Assembly: GCF_002090115.1 (NCBI RefSeq)
Contig: NZ_BBRK01000004.1
Location: 868,001 to 932,000 of the forward strand
DNA: 64,000 nucleotides
Direction of reading: 5' to 3'
Source: Demequina sp. NBRC 110054
Lineage (GTDB): Bacteria; Actinomycetota; Actinomycetes; Actinomycetales; Demequinaceae
Shown: in pieces, positions 24,710-33,627 of the stretch
How the letters are laid out: the number at the start of each line of letters is the position of its first letter
How positions within the stretch are numbered: position 1 is the stretch's first letter
Translations under genes and position numbers: made by a program
Notes under the pieces: model-generated
Told to the model about the DNA's origin: nothing
Databases searched by the model: none
Seen by the model: only the letters and a program-made list of their open reading frames with translations

Positions 24710-25713
24710 TGCCCGCGATGCTGACAGGGACCCAGAAGGCCGCGCTCGTGCTCATCCAGATGGGCAAGGGCCCCGCCGCCGGCGTGATGGCTCAGATGGA
24801 CGAGCAGGAGATCGACCAGATCACCACGGAGATCACCCGCATGCGGTCCGTCGACGACGAGACCCTCAAGGAGGTGCTCAACGAGTTCCGACGCAACGCT
24901 GGCGGTGGATTCGTCCCCGAGGGCGGCATGGCCTATGCCAAGAAGCTGCTCGAGGAGATGCTCGGGCCGGAGGGGGCGGCGGAGGTTCTCGCGCGACTGC
25001 AGAGCCGCATCCAGGTGCAGCCCTTCGAGTTCCTCAAGGATGCTGATGCGCGCCAGGTCGTCTCGCTCCTCAACGGCGAGCACCCGCAGACCATCGCGCT
25101 GGTGCTCGCGCACCTGCGTCCCGAGCACGCCTCGGCGATCATGGCGGGCCTCGCGCCTGACATCCGCGCGATCGTCGCTCACCGCATCGCCCTCATGGAC
25201 GGAGCGTCTCCGGACGTGGTCAACCTGGTGGCCGATCAGCTCAAGCGTAAGGCGACCAACCTCCTGACCGCGCGTGAGATGACTGCTGTCGGGGGCGTCC
25301 AGCCGCTCGTCGAGATCATCAACAAGGCCGACGCTGCGACGGAGAAGCTCATCCTTGAGGGCCTGAGCGAGAAGGACTCGGACCTCGCCGACCAGATCCG
25401 TCAGCTGATGTTCGTCTTCTCGGACATCACTCTGCTTGAGGACCGTGCCATCCAGCTGGTGATGCGCGGCGTCGAGACCATGACGCTCGCCACGGCCCTC
25501 AAGGGAGCCGAGGACGCGGTGCGCGACAAGATCCTTCGCAACATGTCGGAGCGCGCCCGCGACAACCTCGTGGACGAGATCGACATGCTCGGCCCCGTCC
25601 GCATGTCGATGGTCGAGGAGGCCCGCTCGAGCGTCGTCCAGGTCATCCGCGGCCTCGAGGAGTCCGGCGAGATCATGATCAGCCGCGACGGGGAGGACGA
25701 GTATGTCGCTTGA
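24709..25713 (+). CDS. fliG: Flagellar motor switch protein FliG
   Basis: A 334-residue rotor protein with N, middle and C domains. GTQKAALVLIQMGKGPAAGVM begins FliG_N; NGEHPQTIALVLAHLRPEHASAIMAGL is the EHPQ motif of the middle domain; the C-terminal FVFSDITLLEDRAIQLVMRGVETMTLATALKGAEDAVRDKILRNMSERA has the charged residues that meet MotA. Overlaps fliF by one base. Confidence 0.96.
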   Translation: MPAMLTGTQKAALVLIQMGKGPAAGVMAQMDEQEIDQITTEITRMRSVDDETLKEVLNEFRRNAGGGFVPEGGMAYAKKLLEEMLGPEGAAEVLARLQSRIQVQPFEFLKDADARQVVSLLNGEHPQTIALVLAHLRPEHASAIMAGLAPDIRAIVAHRIALMDGASPDVVNLVADQLKRKATNLLTAREMTAVGGVQPLVEIINKADAATEKLILEGLSEKDSDLADQIRQLMFVFSDITLLEDRAIQLVMRGVETMTLATALKGAEDAVRDKILRNMSERARDNLVDEIDMLGPVRMSMVEEARSSVVQVIRGLEESGEIMISRDGEDEYVA

Positions 25714-26338
25714 CACTCGCGTCTCCACCTTCGTGCCGAGCGCCATCTCGACTCGGTCCGACTCCCCGGCCCCCGCGCAGTCCGCGGGCCACGCCGCGGG
25801 ATACGCCGCCGGCTACGCCGCGGGCACCCGCGCCGCGGCGTCCGCCGGCGCCACCGAGCGCGCGCGCCTCGTCGCCGACCACGAGCGCCGCGAGGCGGAC
25901 AGGGACGAGGCGATGCGCCGTGCGATCGGAGCGCTCGCGGACGTGGTCGCGCAGTGGGAGCGCCGTACGGCTCCCGTGCTCGACGACGCCGAGCGATCGC
26001 TCCACTCGGCCGCTCTCGCGCTCACCGAGGCGATGATCGGTCACGAGCTCCAGCCTGGACCCGGGTCGGCGCGCAGCGCTCTGACCCGTGCCCTGTCGCT
26101 CCCGGACGGCGTGAACCCCACGCGGGTCCGTCTCAGCCCGGCCGACCTCGAGCACGCGCAGCGCATCCTCGACTCCGGCGCCGTCGCGCTCCCGGCGGGC
26201 GTCGCGCTCAAGGCCGATGCGCGCCTGAGCCCAGGCGACGCGATGACCGACTACGACGGCGGAGTCCTCGACGCCCGCCTGTCCGCCGCGCTCGACCGTG
26301 CGCGGCATGCACTGCTCGACGAGGAGGCGCGCTCATGA
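25703..26338 (+). CDS. fliH: FliH-like flagellar export ATPase regulator
   Basis: A 211-residue protein overlapping fliG by 11 bases. It contains GHAAGYAAGYAAGTRAA, the GxxxG/AxxxG helix repeats typical of FliH, then a charged coiled coil and a C-terminal FliH/VATPase-E-like domain ending ALDRARHALLDE. It holds the FliI ATPase inactive and docks it to the export gate. Sequence is divergent, but position before fliI and the glycine repeats support the name. Confidence 0.85.
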   Translation: MSLDTRVSTFVPSAISTRSDSPAPAQSAGHAAGYAAGYAAGTRAAASAGATERARLVADHERREADRDEAMRRAIGALADVVAQWERRTAPVLDDAERSLHSAALALTEAMIGHELQPGPGSARSALTRALSLPDGVNPTRVRLSPADLEHAQRILDSGAVALPAGVALKADARLSPGDAMTDYDGGVLDARLSAALDRARHALLDEEARS

Positions 26339-27690
26339 CCGCCCTGACCGAGCTCCGCGCGACGCCGACCTTCGACGCGACCCGCCTCGCGCGCGGCCTC
26401 GACGCCGCGGCGCCGCAGATGATCGGCTCCGTATCGTCGATCGTCGGCCTGTCCATCGAGGTGTGCGGCCTTCCCGGCGCCGTCGGCGACCTCGTGTCGA
26501 TCGAGTCCGGCGAGGCCGGCGGCACCGTCGCCGAGGTGGTCGCCGTCACCCCGCAGTCTCTGCGCTGCATGCCCCTCGGCGGCGTGCACGGCCTCCGCGT
26601 CGGGATGGCCGCCCGCGCGACCGGCAGCCCGCTCACCGTGCCCGCCGGTCCCCAGCTCCTCGGCCGCGTGCTCGACGGACTCGGCCGCCCGATGGACGGC
26701 AAGGGTCCGCTCGTGGGCGAGGGCCTCACGCGCGTCCCCGTGTCTGCGGACGCGCCCGACGCCCTCCAGCGCGCGCGGGTCGACACCCCCGTCGGTCTCG
26801 GGGTCTCCGCGCTCGACACCCTCGTGACCGTCGGACGCGGCCAGCGCATCGGTCTGTTCGCGGGATCCGGCGTCGGCAAGTCGTCGCTCCTGTCCATGGT
26901 CGCCCGTGGCACCGACGCCGAGGTGAGCGTCATCGCGCTCATCGGCGAGCGGGGCCGCGAGGTCCGCGAGTTCCTCGAGGACGACCTTGGGCCCGAGGGC
27001 CTCGCGCGCTCCGTCGTCGTCGTGGCGACCTCGGATCAGCCCGCGATGGTCCGCCTGCGCGCCGCGTTCGTCGCGACCCGCATCGCGGAGGACCTGCGCT
27101 CGCGCGGTCAGCATGCCGTGCTCATGATGGACTCCCTCACGCGCGTCGCGATGGCGCAGCGCGAGATCGGCCTGTCGGTGGGCGAGCCCCCCGCGACGCG
27201 CGGCTACCCGCCTTCGACCTTCTCGATGCTCGCGCAGCTCCTCGAGCGCGCGGGCACCGACGCCACCGGCTCCGTGACCGGCATCTACACGGTTCTTGTG
27301 GACGGCGACGACCACAACGAGCCGATCGCCGACGCCGCGCGATCGATCCTCGACGGTCACGTGGTCCTGTCCCGCGACCTCGCCGTCGCGGGCCATTACC
27401 CGGCGATCGACGTCCTCGGATCGGTCTCCCGCGTCGCCGGACGCGTCACGAGCGCCGAGCAGAAGACGCTTGCGCTCCAGCTGCGGCAGGTGCTCGCGGC
27501 GCGTCAGCGCGCGCAGGACCTGCTCGACGTCGGCGCGTATTCGCCCGGCTCGAACCGCCTGGTCGACGCGGCGGTGGCCAACGCCGACGCGATCGACGGC
27601 TTCCTGCGTCAGAGCGTCGATCAGATCATCCGTTCCGACGAGTCGTGGACGGCGCTCAAGGCGCTCGTCGCGAGGCTGGGGGTGGCGTGA
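26335..27690 (+). CDS. fliI: Flagellum-specific export ATPase FliI
   Basis: A 451-residue F1-like ATPase. Walker A GLFAGSGVGKSSLL, Walker B VLMMDSLTRVAMAQREIGLSVGEPPATRGYPPS, and the FliI-specific GERGREVREFLEDDLGPEGLARSVVVVATSD are all present. It powers substrate unfolding at the flagellar type III gate. ATG 26335 overlaps the fliH stop (ATGA). Confidence 0.96.
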   Translation: MTALTELRATPTFDATRLARGLDAAAPQMIGSVSSIVGLSIEVCGLPGAVGDLVSIESGEAGGTVAEVVAVTPQSLRCMPLGGVHGLRVGMAARATGSPLTVPAGPQLLGRVLDGLGRPMDGKGPLVGEGLTRVPVSADAPDALQRARVDTPVGLGVSALDTLVTVGRGQRIGLFAGSGVGKSSLLSMVARGTDAEVSVIALIGERGREVREFLEDDLGPEGLARSVVVVATSDQPAMVRLRAAFVATRIAEDLRSRGQHAVLMMDSLTRVAMAQREIGLSVGEPPATRGYPPSTFSMLAQLLERAGTDATGSVTGIYTVLVDGDDHNEPIADAARSILDGHVVLSRDLAVAGHYPAIDVLGSVSRVAGRVTSAEQKTLALQLRQVLAARQRAQDLLDVGAYSPGSNRLVDAAVANADAIDGFLRQSVDQIIRSDESWTALKALVARLGVA

Positions 27691-28148
27691 TGGCTCGCCG
27701 GTTCCCCCTCGAGGGACTGCTCAGGGCCCGCCGTCTGGCGGAGGAGTCCGCCGCAGCGCGGCTCGAGGTCGCGAACGGCCACCGGCGCGCGGCCGCGACG
27801 GCGGTCGCCGACGCGACCGACCGCCTCGCGTCCGTGACGTTCGACGAGGTCGGGCTGTCGCGCTCGCGCCAGGCCGCTGGTGCGACCCGCGCCTGGCACG
27901 CCGCCGTCGCGACGCGTGCCGCCGCGGCGACCCACATCGCCGACCTCGAGGTCGCTCTCGAAGCGGCGACGACGTCGGCCGACGAGGCCACCAAGACCTG
28001 GGGCGACGCGCGGATGCGCGTCGCCATGATCGAGAAGCTCGGCGAGCGCCACGAGGCGAAGGTCCTCGCGGAGGAGCTCGCCGAGGAGCAGCTTGCCCTG
28101 GACGAGGCCGCCCTGCGAGGCGCCATCAAGGAGGACGAGTACCGATGA
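27690..28148 (+). CDS. fliJ: Flagellar export protein FliJ
   Basis: A 152-residue, nearly all-helical coiled coil starting MARRFPLEGLLRARRLAEE, a typical FliJ opening (f.L..lL..r...E). High Ala, Arg and Glu. It couples FliI to FlhA. One base overlaps fliI (TGATG). FliJ is weakly conserved, so context contributes. Confidence 0.85.
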   Translation: MARRFPLEGLLRARRLAEESAAARLEVANGHRRAAATAVADATDRLASVTFDEVGLSRSRQAAGATRAWHAAVATRAAAATHIADLEVALEAATTSADEATKTWGDARMRVAMIEKLGERHEAKVLAEELAEEQLALDEAALRGAIKEDEYR

Positions 28149-29617
28149 CGAATCTCATCGCCGCCACTACGTCGACGCCCGCATCCGGCACGAGCCAGAC
28201 CGGCCGCGCCTCCTCGGACGGGGTTGACTTCGCCCGCGAGCTCGAGAGCGCGCAGCAGCAGGCATCGACGACGGACCGGTCGCAGCAGGCGCGGGACGCC
28301 GATCGGGCGTCAGCGCGCCGCGACGACGCGCAGCGTCAGGATGCCGCGCGCCGCGAGGACGCCGCCGACCGCAGGGCCGATGCCGCCCGCCGCAACGAGG
28401 CTGCTCGCAAGGACGAGGCGCGCCGCGCGGACGCCGCGGATCGCGCCGAGGACTCCTCGGGTGCAGACGATGCCGATCGGGCCGACGCGCGGGACGACCT
28501 CGAGACGGACGCCGTCGACGAGCCAGTGGACGAGCGCGTGGACGAGTCCCTCGACGCCGACGACACCGACACCGCCGACAAGCCCGTGAACGTCGAGCAG
28601 ACAGCCATGCGCCCCGTGGTGCCCGCGACCGCGTCGACCGACGCGGGTGCCGTCATGCCTGACGCGGCTGCTGAGGCTGCCGACGGCGAGACCGGCGCCA
28701 TCGTCGCCGAGGCGCAGCCGGAGGACGGCTCCGCCTCGCAGACCGAGGTGACCTCGGCAGACCCGGAGGCCTCGCGCACCGGCGCCGAGCCCGCCGCCGC
28801 GCGTGCTGGCGCGGGCGACCGCGCCGAGGCCGCGCCGAAGGCCTCTTCCCCGAGCCACTCCGCCCAGCCGGTCGAGGAGGGGGGCGCCCCCACGTCCCTC
28901 TCCTCGACGGGGGAGCAGAGCGCCGACGCGCAGGGCGAGCAGGCGCCTCAGCGCCCCGCGTCGCTGACCCCCGCCTCGGCCATGTCCACCGCGACCGAGG
29001 CGGCCGACGACGCGGCGATCGCCCGCAGCATCGAGCCGGACGCCGAGGTGCGCCCCGCGGCCCAGGCCACCACGTCCACGACCTCGGCCGACGCCTCGAG
29101 CACCCAGGTGGCCGCGCCCGCCGCGACCGTGACCCCGGCGACCGCGGCCGCATCGTCCGCCTCGGCATCGTCCTCGACCGCCCAGGCCGCCCCGCCCCTC
29201 GCGACCCAGCTGACCGGGCAGCTCGCCCAGCTCAAGCAGCTGCCGCAGGGCGAGCACGTGCTGACGCTGTCGATCACGCCCGAGACGTTCGGCCAGGTCA
29301 AGGTCGTCGCCCACATCACGCAGGACGGCGTCAGCGTCCAGCTGTTCGGCGCGTCCGACGCGTCGCGCGAGGCTCTGCGCCAGGCGCTCGGCGACCTGCG
29401 TCGCGACCTCGCCGCAACCGGCCTCACGGCAGACCTCGACCTCGGCACGGAGCAGGGCCCGCAGGGCGAGCTCGCCGATCAGGGCACGGGACTCGGCAGC
29501 CGCCGAGGCTCGCAGCAGCCCACCAGCACGATCCGCATCGACGGACCGCAGCCCCTCACCCCCGCCACCGCCATGACGTCCGGCACGCATGCCGGCGGCG
29601 TGGATCTGATGATCTGA
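28145..29617 (+). CDS. fliK: Flagellar hook-length control protein FliK
   Basis: A 490-residue hydrophilic protein. Residues about 45-120 are an extremely regular Ala/Arg/Asp region (RRDDAQRQDAARREDAADR and similar), then a Ser/Thr/Ala/Glu-rich disordered ruler. The C-terminal Flg_hook domain is LPQGEHVLTLSITPETFGQVKV, then VQLFGASDASREALRQALGDLRRDLAATGL. It measures hook length and switches export specificity. ATG 28145 overlaps fliJ by four bases. Confidence 0.88.
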   Translation: MTNLIAATTSTPASGTSQTGRASSDGVDFARELESAQQQASTTDRSQQARDADRASARRDDAQRQDAARREDAADRRADAARRNEAARKDEARRADAADRAEDSSGADDADRADARDDLETDAVDEPVDERVDESLDADDTDTADKPVNVEQTAMRPVVPATASTDAGAVMPDAAAEAADGETGAIVAEAQPEDGSASQTEVTSADPEASRTGAEPAAARAGAGDRAEAAPKASSPSHSAQPVEEGGAPTSLSSTGEQSADAQGEQAPQRPASLTPASAMSTATEAADDAAIARSIEPDAEVRPAAQATTSTTSADASSTQVAAPAATVTPATAAASSASASSSTAQAAPPLATQLTGQLAQLKQLPQGEHVLTLSITPETFGQVKVVAHITQDGVSVQLFGASDASREALRQALGDLRRDLAATGLTADLDLGTEQGPQGELADQGTGLGSRRGSQQPTSTIRIDGPQPLTPATAMTSGTHAGGVDLMI

Positions 29618-29628
29618 CAGGAGCAGCC

Positions 29629-30117
29629 ATGACCGTGGAGAACGTGACGACCACGAGCCTCACCACCACCTCCGCTCTGACGACGGGCACCACCGTCGCG
29701 ACCGATGAGACGAGTCTCGACTCCGACGACTTCCTGACCCTGCTGGTCACCCAGCTCACGAATCAGGACCCGTCGAACCCGATGGACACCGGCGAGATGG
29801 TGGCGCAGCAGATCGCGATGGCGCAGATGGAGGCGGTCGTCACGCAGACGGAGACCATCCAGGAGCAGTTCGCCCTCACGATGCGCATGGCCGCAGCCGA
29901 CCTGGTCGGCAAGGAGGTCAGCTACTACGACTCTGAGGGCGACATCGTCACAGGCGAGGCCACCGGCGCGTCCTACGCGGACTCGGTCCCCGTCATCAGC
30001 GTGGACGGCGTCGAGGTGACGCTGGACGAGATCCTCTCCGTCGACGCCGCAGCGTCCACCGCAGACTCCACCGACACCGAGTCGACCGACTCGTCCACCG
30101 ACACCACCGACGCGTAG
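29629..30117 (+). CDS. flgD: Flagellar hook capping protein FlgD
   Basis: A 162-residue protein with the FlgD N-terminal motif LDSDDFLTLLVTQLTNQDPSNPMDTGEMVAQQIAMAQMEAV (fl.LLvaqLqnQdP..P.d). It lacks the C-terminal FlgD Ig/Tudor domains of enterobacteria, and ends in an Asp/Ser/Thr tail, normal for Gram-positives. It scaffolds hook polymerisation by FlgE. Confidence 0.92.
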   Translation: MTVENVTTTSLTTTSALTTGTTVATDETSLDSDDFLTLLVTQLTNQDPSNPMDTGEMVAQQIAMAQMEAVVTQTETIQEQFALTMRMAAADLVGKEVSYYDSEGDIVTGEATGASYADSVPVISVDGVEVTLDEILSVDAAASTADSTDTESTDSSTDTTDA

Positions 30118-30147
30118 TCGCGCGGATCACAAGAAAGAAGGAAGACC

Positions 30148-31356
30148 ATGCTCCGCTCACTCTTCGCCGGCATCTCCGGACTGCGCGCGCACCAGACCAT
30201 GCTCGACGTCACCGGCAACAACATCGCGAACGTCAACACCACGGGCTTCAAGTCCTCGTCCGTGCAGTTCCAGGACACCCTGTCCCAGGTGCTCACCAAC
30301 GCGGGCGCCGCCACCGAGACGGCGGGTGGCACTAACCCGGCCCAGATCGGCCTGGGAGTCAAGGTCGCCGGCATCTCCACCAACTTCCAGCAGGGCGCCT
30401 CGCAGCTCACCAACGTGTCGACGGACATGATGATCTCCGGTGACGGGTTCTTCGTGGTGTCCAACGGCGGCGAGCAGCTCTACACCCGCTCGGGCGCGTT
30501 CTCGTTCGACTCGCTCGGGCGCCTCGTGACCGCCGACGGCTCGTTCGTCCAGGGCTGGGCCGCCGATGCCACGGGCACCGTCGACACCAACGACGCGCTG
30601 TCCGACCTCACGCTGCCGGTCAACACGCTCATGGGAGCGACGGCGACGACCGAGGCGGTCTTCAGCGGCAACCTCCCGAGCGATGCCGAGGTGGGGGACA
30701 CCTACACCCGCCAGATCGACGTGTACGACGCGTCGGGCGGCACGCACACCCTCACGCTGCAGTTCGTCAACACGGCGACCGGCGACTGGGACATCACGGC
30801 CGATGTGGACGGCACCACCGCGAGCGGCACCGGTTCCATCAGCTTCAACACCGACGGCTCGATCGACACCGTGACGCTGCCGACCCTCGCGGCGGATGCC
30901 GCGGTCGGCACGGAGGCGATCACGCTCAACCTCGACGACCTCACGGGCTACGCCGAGCTCGAGACGATCGCGGCGTCGGACCAGGACGGCCAGGCGGCCG
31001 GCAACCTGCAGTCGTTCGCGGTCAACGCGGACGGCACGATCATGGGCACCTTCTCGAACGGCCTCAAGCAGGCGATCGGCCAGATCGCGCTCGCGAGCTT
31101 CACCAACCCGGACGGCCTCGAGACCACGGGAAGCTCGACCTACGCCGCGACCGTGAACTCGGGCGACGCGCAGGTCGGCGTCGCGGGCACGGGCGCACGC
31201 GGCTCTCTCACGAGCGGCTCCCTCGAGATGTCCAACGTCGACCTCTCGGCCGAGTTCACGAACCTGATCGTCGCGCAGCGCGGCTTCCAGGCGAACTCGC
31301 GCATCATCACGACCTCCGACTCGGTGCTCGAGGAGCTCGTCAACCTCAAGAGGTAG
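30148..31356 (+). CDS. flgE: Flagellar hook protein FlgE
   Basis: A 402-residue hook protein: MLRSLFAGISGLRAHQTMLDVTGNNIANVNTTGFKSSSVQFQDTLSQ at the N-terminus and LEMSNVDLSAEFTNLIVAQRGFQANSRIITTSDSVLEELVNLKR at the C-terminus, both family signatures. GAAGGAAGACC precedes the ATG. Last gene of the flgB operon, followed by a large hairpin. Confidence 0.96.
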   Translation: MLRSLFAGISGLRAHQTMLDVTGNNIANVNTTGFKSSSVQFQDTLSQVLTNAGAATETAGGTNPAQIGLGVKVAGISTNFQQGASQLTNVSTDMMISGDGFFVVSNGGEQLYTRSGAFSFDSLGRLVTADGSFVQGWAADATGTVDTNDALSDLTLPVNTLMGATATTEAVFSGNLPSDAEVGDTYTRQIDVYDASGGTHTLTLQFVNTATGDWDITADVDGTTASGTGSISFNTDGSIDTVTLPTLAADAAVGTEAITLNLDDLTGYAELETIAASDQDGQAAGNLQSFAVNADGTIMGTFSNGLKQAIGQIALASFTNPDGLETTGSSTYAATVNSGDAQVGVAGTGARGSLTSGSLEMSNVDLSAEFTNLIVAQRGFQANSRIITTSDSVLEELVNLKR

Positions 31357-31386
31357 TCGCTCTTCGGCGCTGCACCCTCACGCGTC

Positions 31387-31433
31387 GCGGCCCGCCCCGC
31401 AGGACCCCGTCCCGGTCCCGCAGGGCGGGCCGC
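31387..31433 (+). terminator. Large hairpin after flgE
   Basis: Eleven-base stem GCGGCCCGCCC (31387-31397) / GGGCGGGCCGC (31423-31433). The 25-base loop itself holds GGACC/GGTCC. About 30 bases after the flgE stop. Confidence 0.65.
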
Positions 31434-31454
31434 AGTGCGTCGGGGCTCGGGCCG

Positions 31455-31481
31455 GGACGATGCGGCCGCCGGGACGATGCG
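31455..31481 (+). repeat. Two tandem copies of GGACGATGCG in an intergenic gap
   Basis: GGACGATGCG at 31455-31464 and 31472-31481, 17 bases apart. The same ten-mer is in other gaps at 13132-13141 and 34238-34247 and, inverted, at 21770-21779 and 46923-46932. The 311-base gap 31357-31667 otherwise holds a terminator and the flbD promoter. Confidence 0.45.
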
Positions 31482-31584
31482 CCGGTCCCGTCGCGCGGGG
31501 CACGGCGCCTTACCTGCGCCTTCGCACGCGCGGCCTCCCACTCGAGGTGTGACGGTTCCGTCGCGCTCGCGCCAGGTGCTTCGC

Positions 31585-31611
31585 TCACATCAAAGGTTCC
31601 CCGACCGATGA
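31585..31611 (+). promoter_or_regulatory. Sigma-28 promoter of flbD-motA-motB-fliL
   Basis: TCAC (31585-31588), N17, CGATGA (31606-31611), 56 bases before flbD. Confidence 0.7.
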
Positions 31612-31667
31612 GAGACATGTAACCGGGCTCACGGATGGGCCCGCTGAACTGCCAGGGATGGTGAATC

Positions 31668-31949
31668 GTGATTACCTTGACGCGCCTCAACGGACACCCG
31701 TTTGCCGTCAACCCGGACCTCATCGAGCGTGCCGAGTCGACGCCGGACACGGTCGTCACCCTTGTCGATGGCACCAAGCTGCTGGTCGCCGAGGACCTCG
31801 CGTCCCTCACCCGGATCGTGCAGGAGCACCGTGCCGGAGTCGTCGCCCTCGCGATCGAGATGGCGGACAGCGAGCCGAACGCCGCGGTCGCGAGCGTCAC
31901 CGGGATCGACTCCCGGCCCCGCCTGCACGTCACGCCCGAGGTCGACTGA
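31668..31949 (+). CDS. flbD: FlbD/SwrD family flagellar protein
   Basis: A 93-residue protein. MITLTRLNGHPFAVNPDLIERAESTPDTVVTLVDGTKLLVAEDLASL is nearly the FlbD/SwrD consensus (MI.lTrLng..f.lN.dlIe.iE.tPDTvItl.nGkk.vV.Es). In Bacillus SwrD raises motor torque, which fits its place directly ahead of motA. The last 25 residues are not conserved. Confidence 0.93.
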   Translation: MITLTRLNGHPFAVNPDLIERAESTPDTVVTLVDGTKLLVAEDLASLTRIVQEHRAGVVALAIEMADSEPNAAVASVTGIDSRPRLHVTPEVD

Positions 31950-32719
31950 TGGACGTCGCAACCCTCATCGGCATCGGCCTCGCCTTCGCGGCCGTCATCA
32001 CCTCGATCTTCCTCGAGGGCTCGTCGCCGATGTCCGTGGTGCTGCCCGCCCCGATGATGCTCGTCATCGGCGGCACGATCGGCGCCGGTCTCGCGACCAC
32101 GACCCTCAAGGGATTCATCGGGGCGTTCACGAGCCTCGGCAGCTACCTCCTGTACAAGGAGAAGGACCCGCACGAGACTGTCGACCTGGTCGTGTCGCTC
32201 GCCGACCGCGCGCGTCGCGAGGGCCTTCTCGCGCTCGAGGACGCGACCCGCGAGATCGACGACGACTTCATCAAGGACGGGCTTCAGTCCGCGATCGACG
32301 GCACCGACCCCGAGGACCTGCGCGCCGTGATGGAGGCGCAGATCGACGGCAAGAAGGCGCAGGACAAGGCCGTCGCCAAGGTCTTCGCCGACATGGGCGG
32401 CTTCGCGCCTACGATCGGCATCATCGGCACCGTCGTCTCCCTGGTCCACGTCCTCGAGAACCTGGACCAGCCCGAGACGCTCGGCCACATGATCGCCGCG
32501 GCCTTCGTCGCGACCCTGTGGGGCCTGCTCTCCGCCAACCTCATCTGGCTCCCGATCTCGTCCCGCGTCAAGCGGATCTCCGAGCTCGAGGCGCAGCAGA
32601 AGGAGATGGCGATGGAGGGCCTCCTCGCCATCCAGGCCGGCGCGAACCCGCGCTCCGTCGGCCAGCGCCTGCGCGCCCTCGTGCCCGCGGCCAAGAAGGC
32701 CGCGAAGGAGGCGGCATGA
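31949..32719 (+). CDS. motA: Flagellar motor stator protein MotA
   Basis: A 256-residue membrane protein with four helices: LIGIGLAFAAVITSIFLEG, VVLPAPMMLVIGGTIGAGL, FAPTIGIIGTVVSLVHVLENL and MIAAAFVATLWGLLSANLIWLPI. The cytoplasmic loop holds charged residues for the FliG contact. With MotB it forms the ion channel that drives rotation. It shares a base with flbD. Confidence 0.95.
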   Translation: MDVATLIGIGLAFAAVITSIFLEGSSPMSVVLPAPMMLVIGGTIGAGLATTTLKGFIGAFTSLGSYLLYKEKDPHETVDLVVSLADRARREGLLALEDATREIDDDFIKDGLQSAIDGTDPEDLRAVMEAQIDGKKAQDKAVAKVFADMGGFAPTIGIIGTVVSLVHVLENLDQPETLGHMIAAAFVATLWGLLSANLIWLPISSRVKRISELEAQQKEMAMEGLLAIQAGANPRSVGQRLRALVPAAKKAAKEAA

Positions 32720-33627
32720 GTCGCAAGCATGAGGAGGAGGAGCACGAGAACCACGAGCGCTGGGCCGTGTCCTACGCCGACATGATGACCGTGCTCGTCG
32801 CCCTGTTCATCGTGCTCTACGCGATCTCCCAGGTCGACGAGGCCAAGTTCGAGGCGCTGCGCGAGTCGCTCGCCGCCGGCTTCGGGAAGGACGGCTCCGT
32901 CGTCCTCGTGGGCTCGACCGGCGCGCTCGAGGGGCTCGAGTCCTACCAGGTCGCCCCCGACTTCTCCTCCGTCGCCAACGAGAGCGAGCAGAGCGTCGAC
33001 GACGAGGAGGAGGGTGAGACGCTCGACCCCTCCTACCTCGAGGCCGCCGCCGAGTACGAGGACCTCCACGCGATCGAGGAGCGGCTCCAGTCGACGCTCG
33101 ACGCGAAGGGTCTGGATGCGAACGTGTCCTTCCTCATCGACGAGCGCGGCCTCGTGATCGGCCTCGTCGGCTCGAAGGTGTTCTTCGCCCCGGACGACGC
33201 GACGATGACGGAGCGCGCCCGCAAGGTCGTGAGCGCCCTGTCCGCTCCGCTCAGGAAGCAGTCACGACAGATCTCGATCGAGGGCCATGCGAACGTCATC
33301 CCCTCGTCCCGGTACGCGACGAACTGGGAGCTGTCGGCGGCCCGTGCGGTCGAGGTGCTGCGCCGGTTCGTCGAGAAGGGCGACGTCGACCCCGCGCAGA
33401 TCTCGGCCACCGGTTACGGCGATGCGCGCCCGCTGATCAAGGGGGACTCGGACGAGGCCCTCGAGGCGAACCGTCGCGTCGAGATCGTCGTCGAGTCGCC
33501 GTCGTCGGAGGAGATCCGCGCCATGATCCCGGAGATCGCCGACGCGATCGCCGACGGGACCACCACGCACGAGGAGCTGCAGTCCGCGCTGGCTGAGCTC
33601 CGCATCAAGGAGATGGGGGAGCTATGA
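32716..33627 (+). CDS. motB: Flagellar motor stator protein MotB
   Basis: A 303-residue protein: one N-terminal transmembrane helix with the ion-binding aspartate in SYADMMTVLVALFIVLYA (Asp22, equivalent to E. coli Asp32), an acidic periplasmic linker, and a C-terminal OmpA/MotB peptidoglycan-binding domain (ISIEGHANVIPSSRYATNWELSAARAVEVLRRFVEKG...GYGDARPL...NRRVEIVV). Overlaps motA by ATGA. Confidence 0.95.
   Translation: MSRKHEEEEHENHERWAVSYADMMTVLVALFIVLYAISQVDEAKFEALRESLAAGFGKDGSVVLVGSTGALEGLESYQVAPDFSSVANESEQSVDDEEEGETLDPSYLEAAAEYEDLHAIEERLQSTLDAKGLDANVSFLIDERGLVIGLVGSKVFFAPDDATMTERARKVVSALSAPLRKQSRQISIEGHANVIPSSRYATNWELSAARAVEVLRRFVEKGDVDPAQISATGYGDARPLIKGDSDEALEANRRVEIVVESPSSEEIRAMIPEIADAIADGTTTHEELQSALAELRIKEMGEL

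Noticed and set aside
28220..28590. Repeat region in fliK as a DNA repeat array or CRISPR
   Set aside because: Repetition is at the amino-acid level (Ala/Arg/Asp codons) with irregular DNA units. No CRISPR-like spacers exist anywhere in the window.
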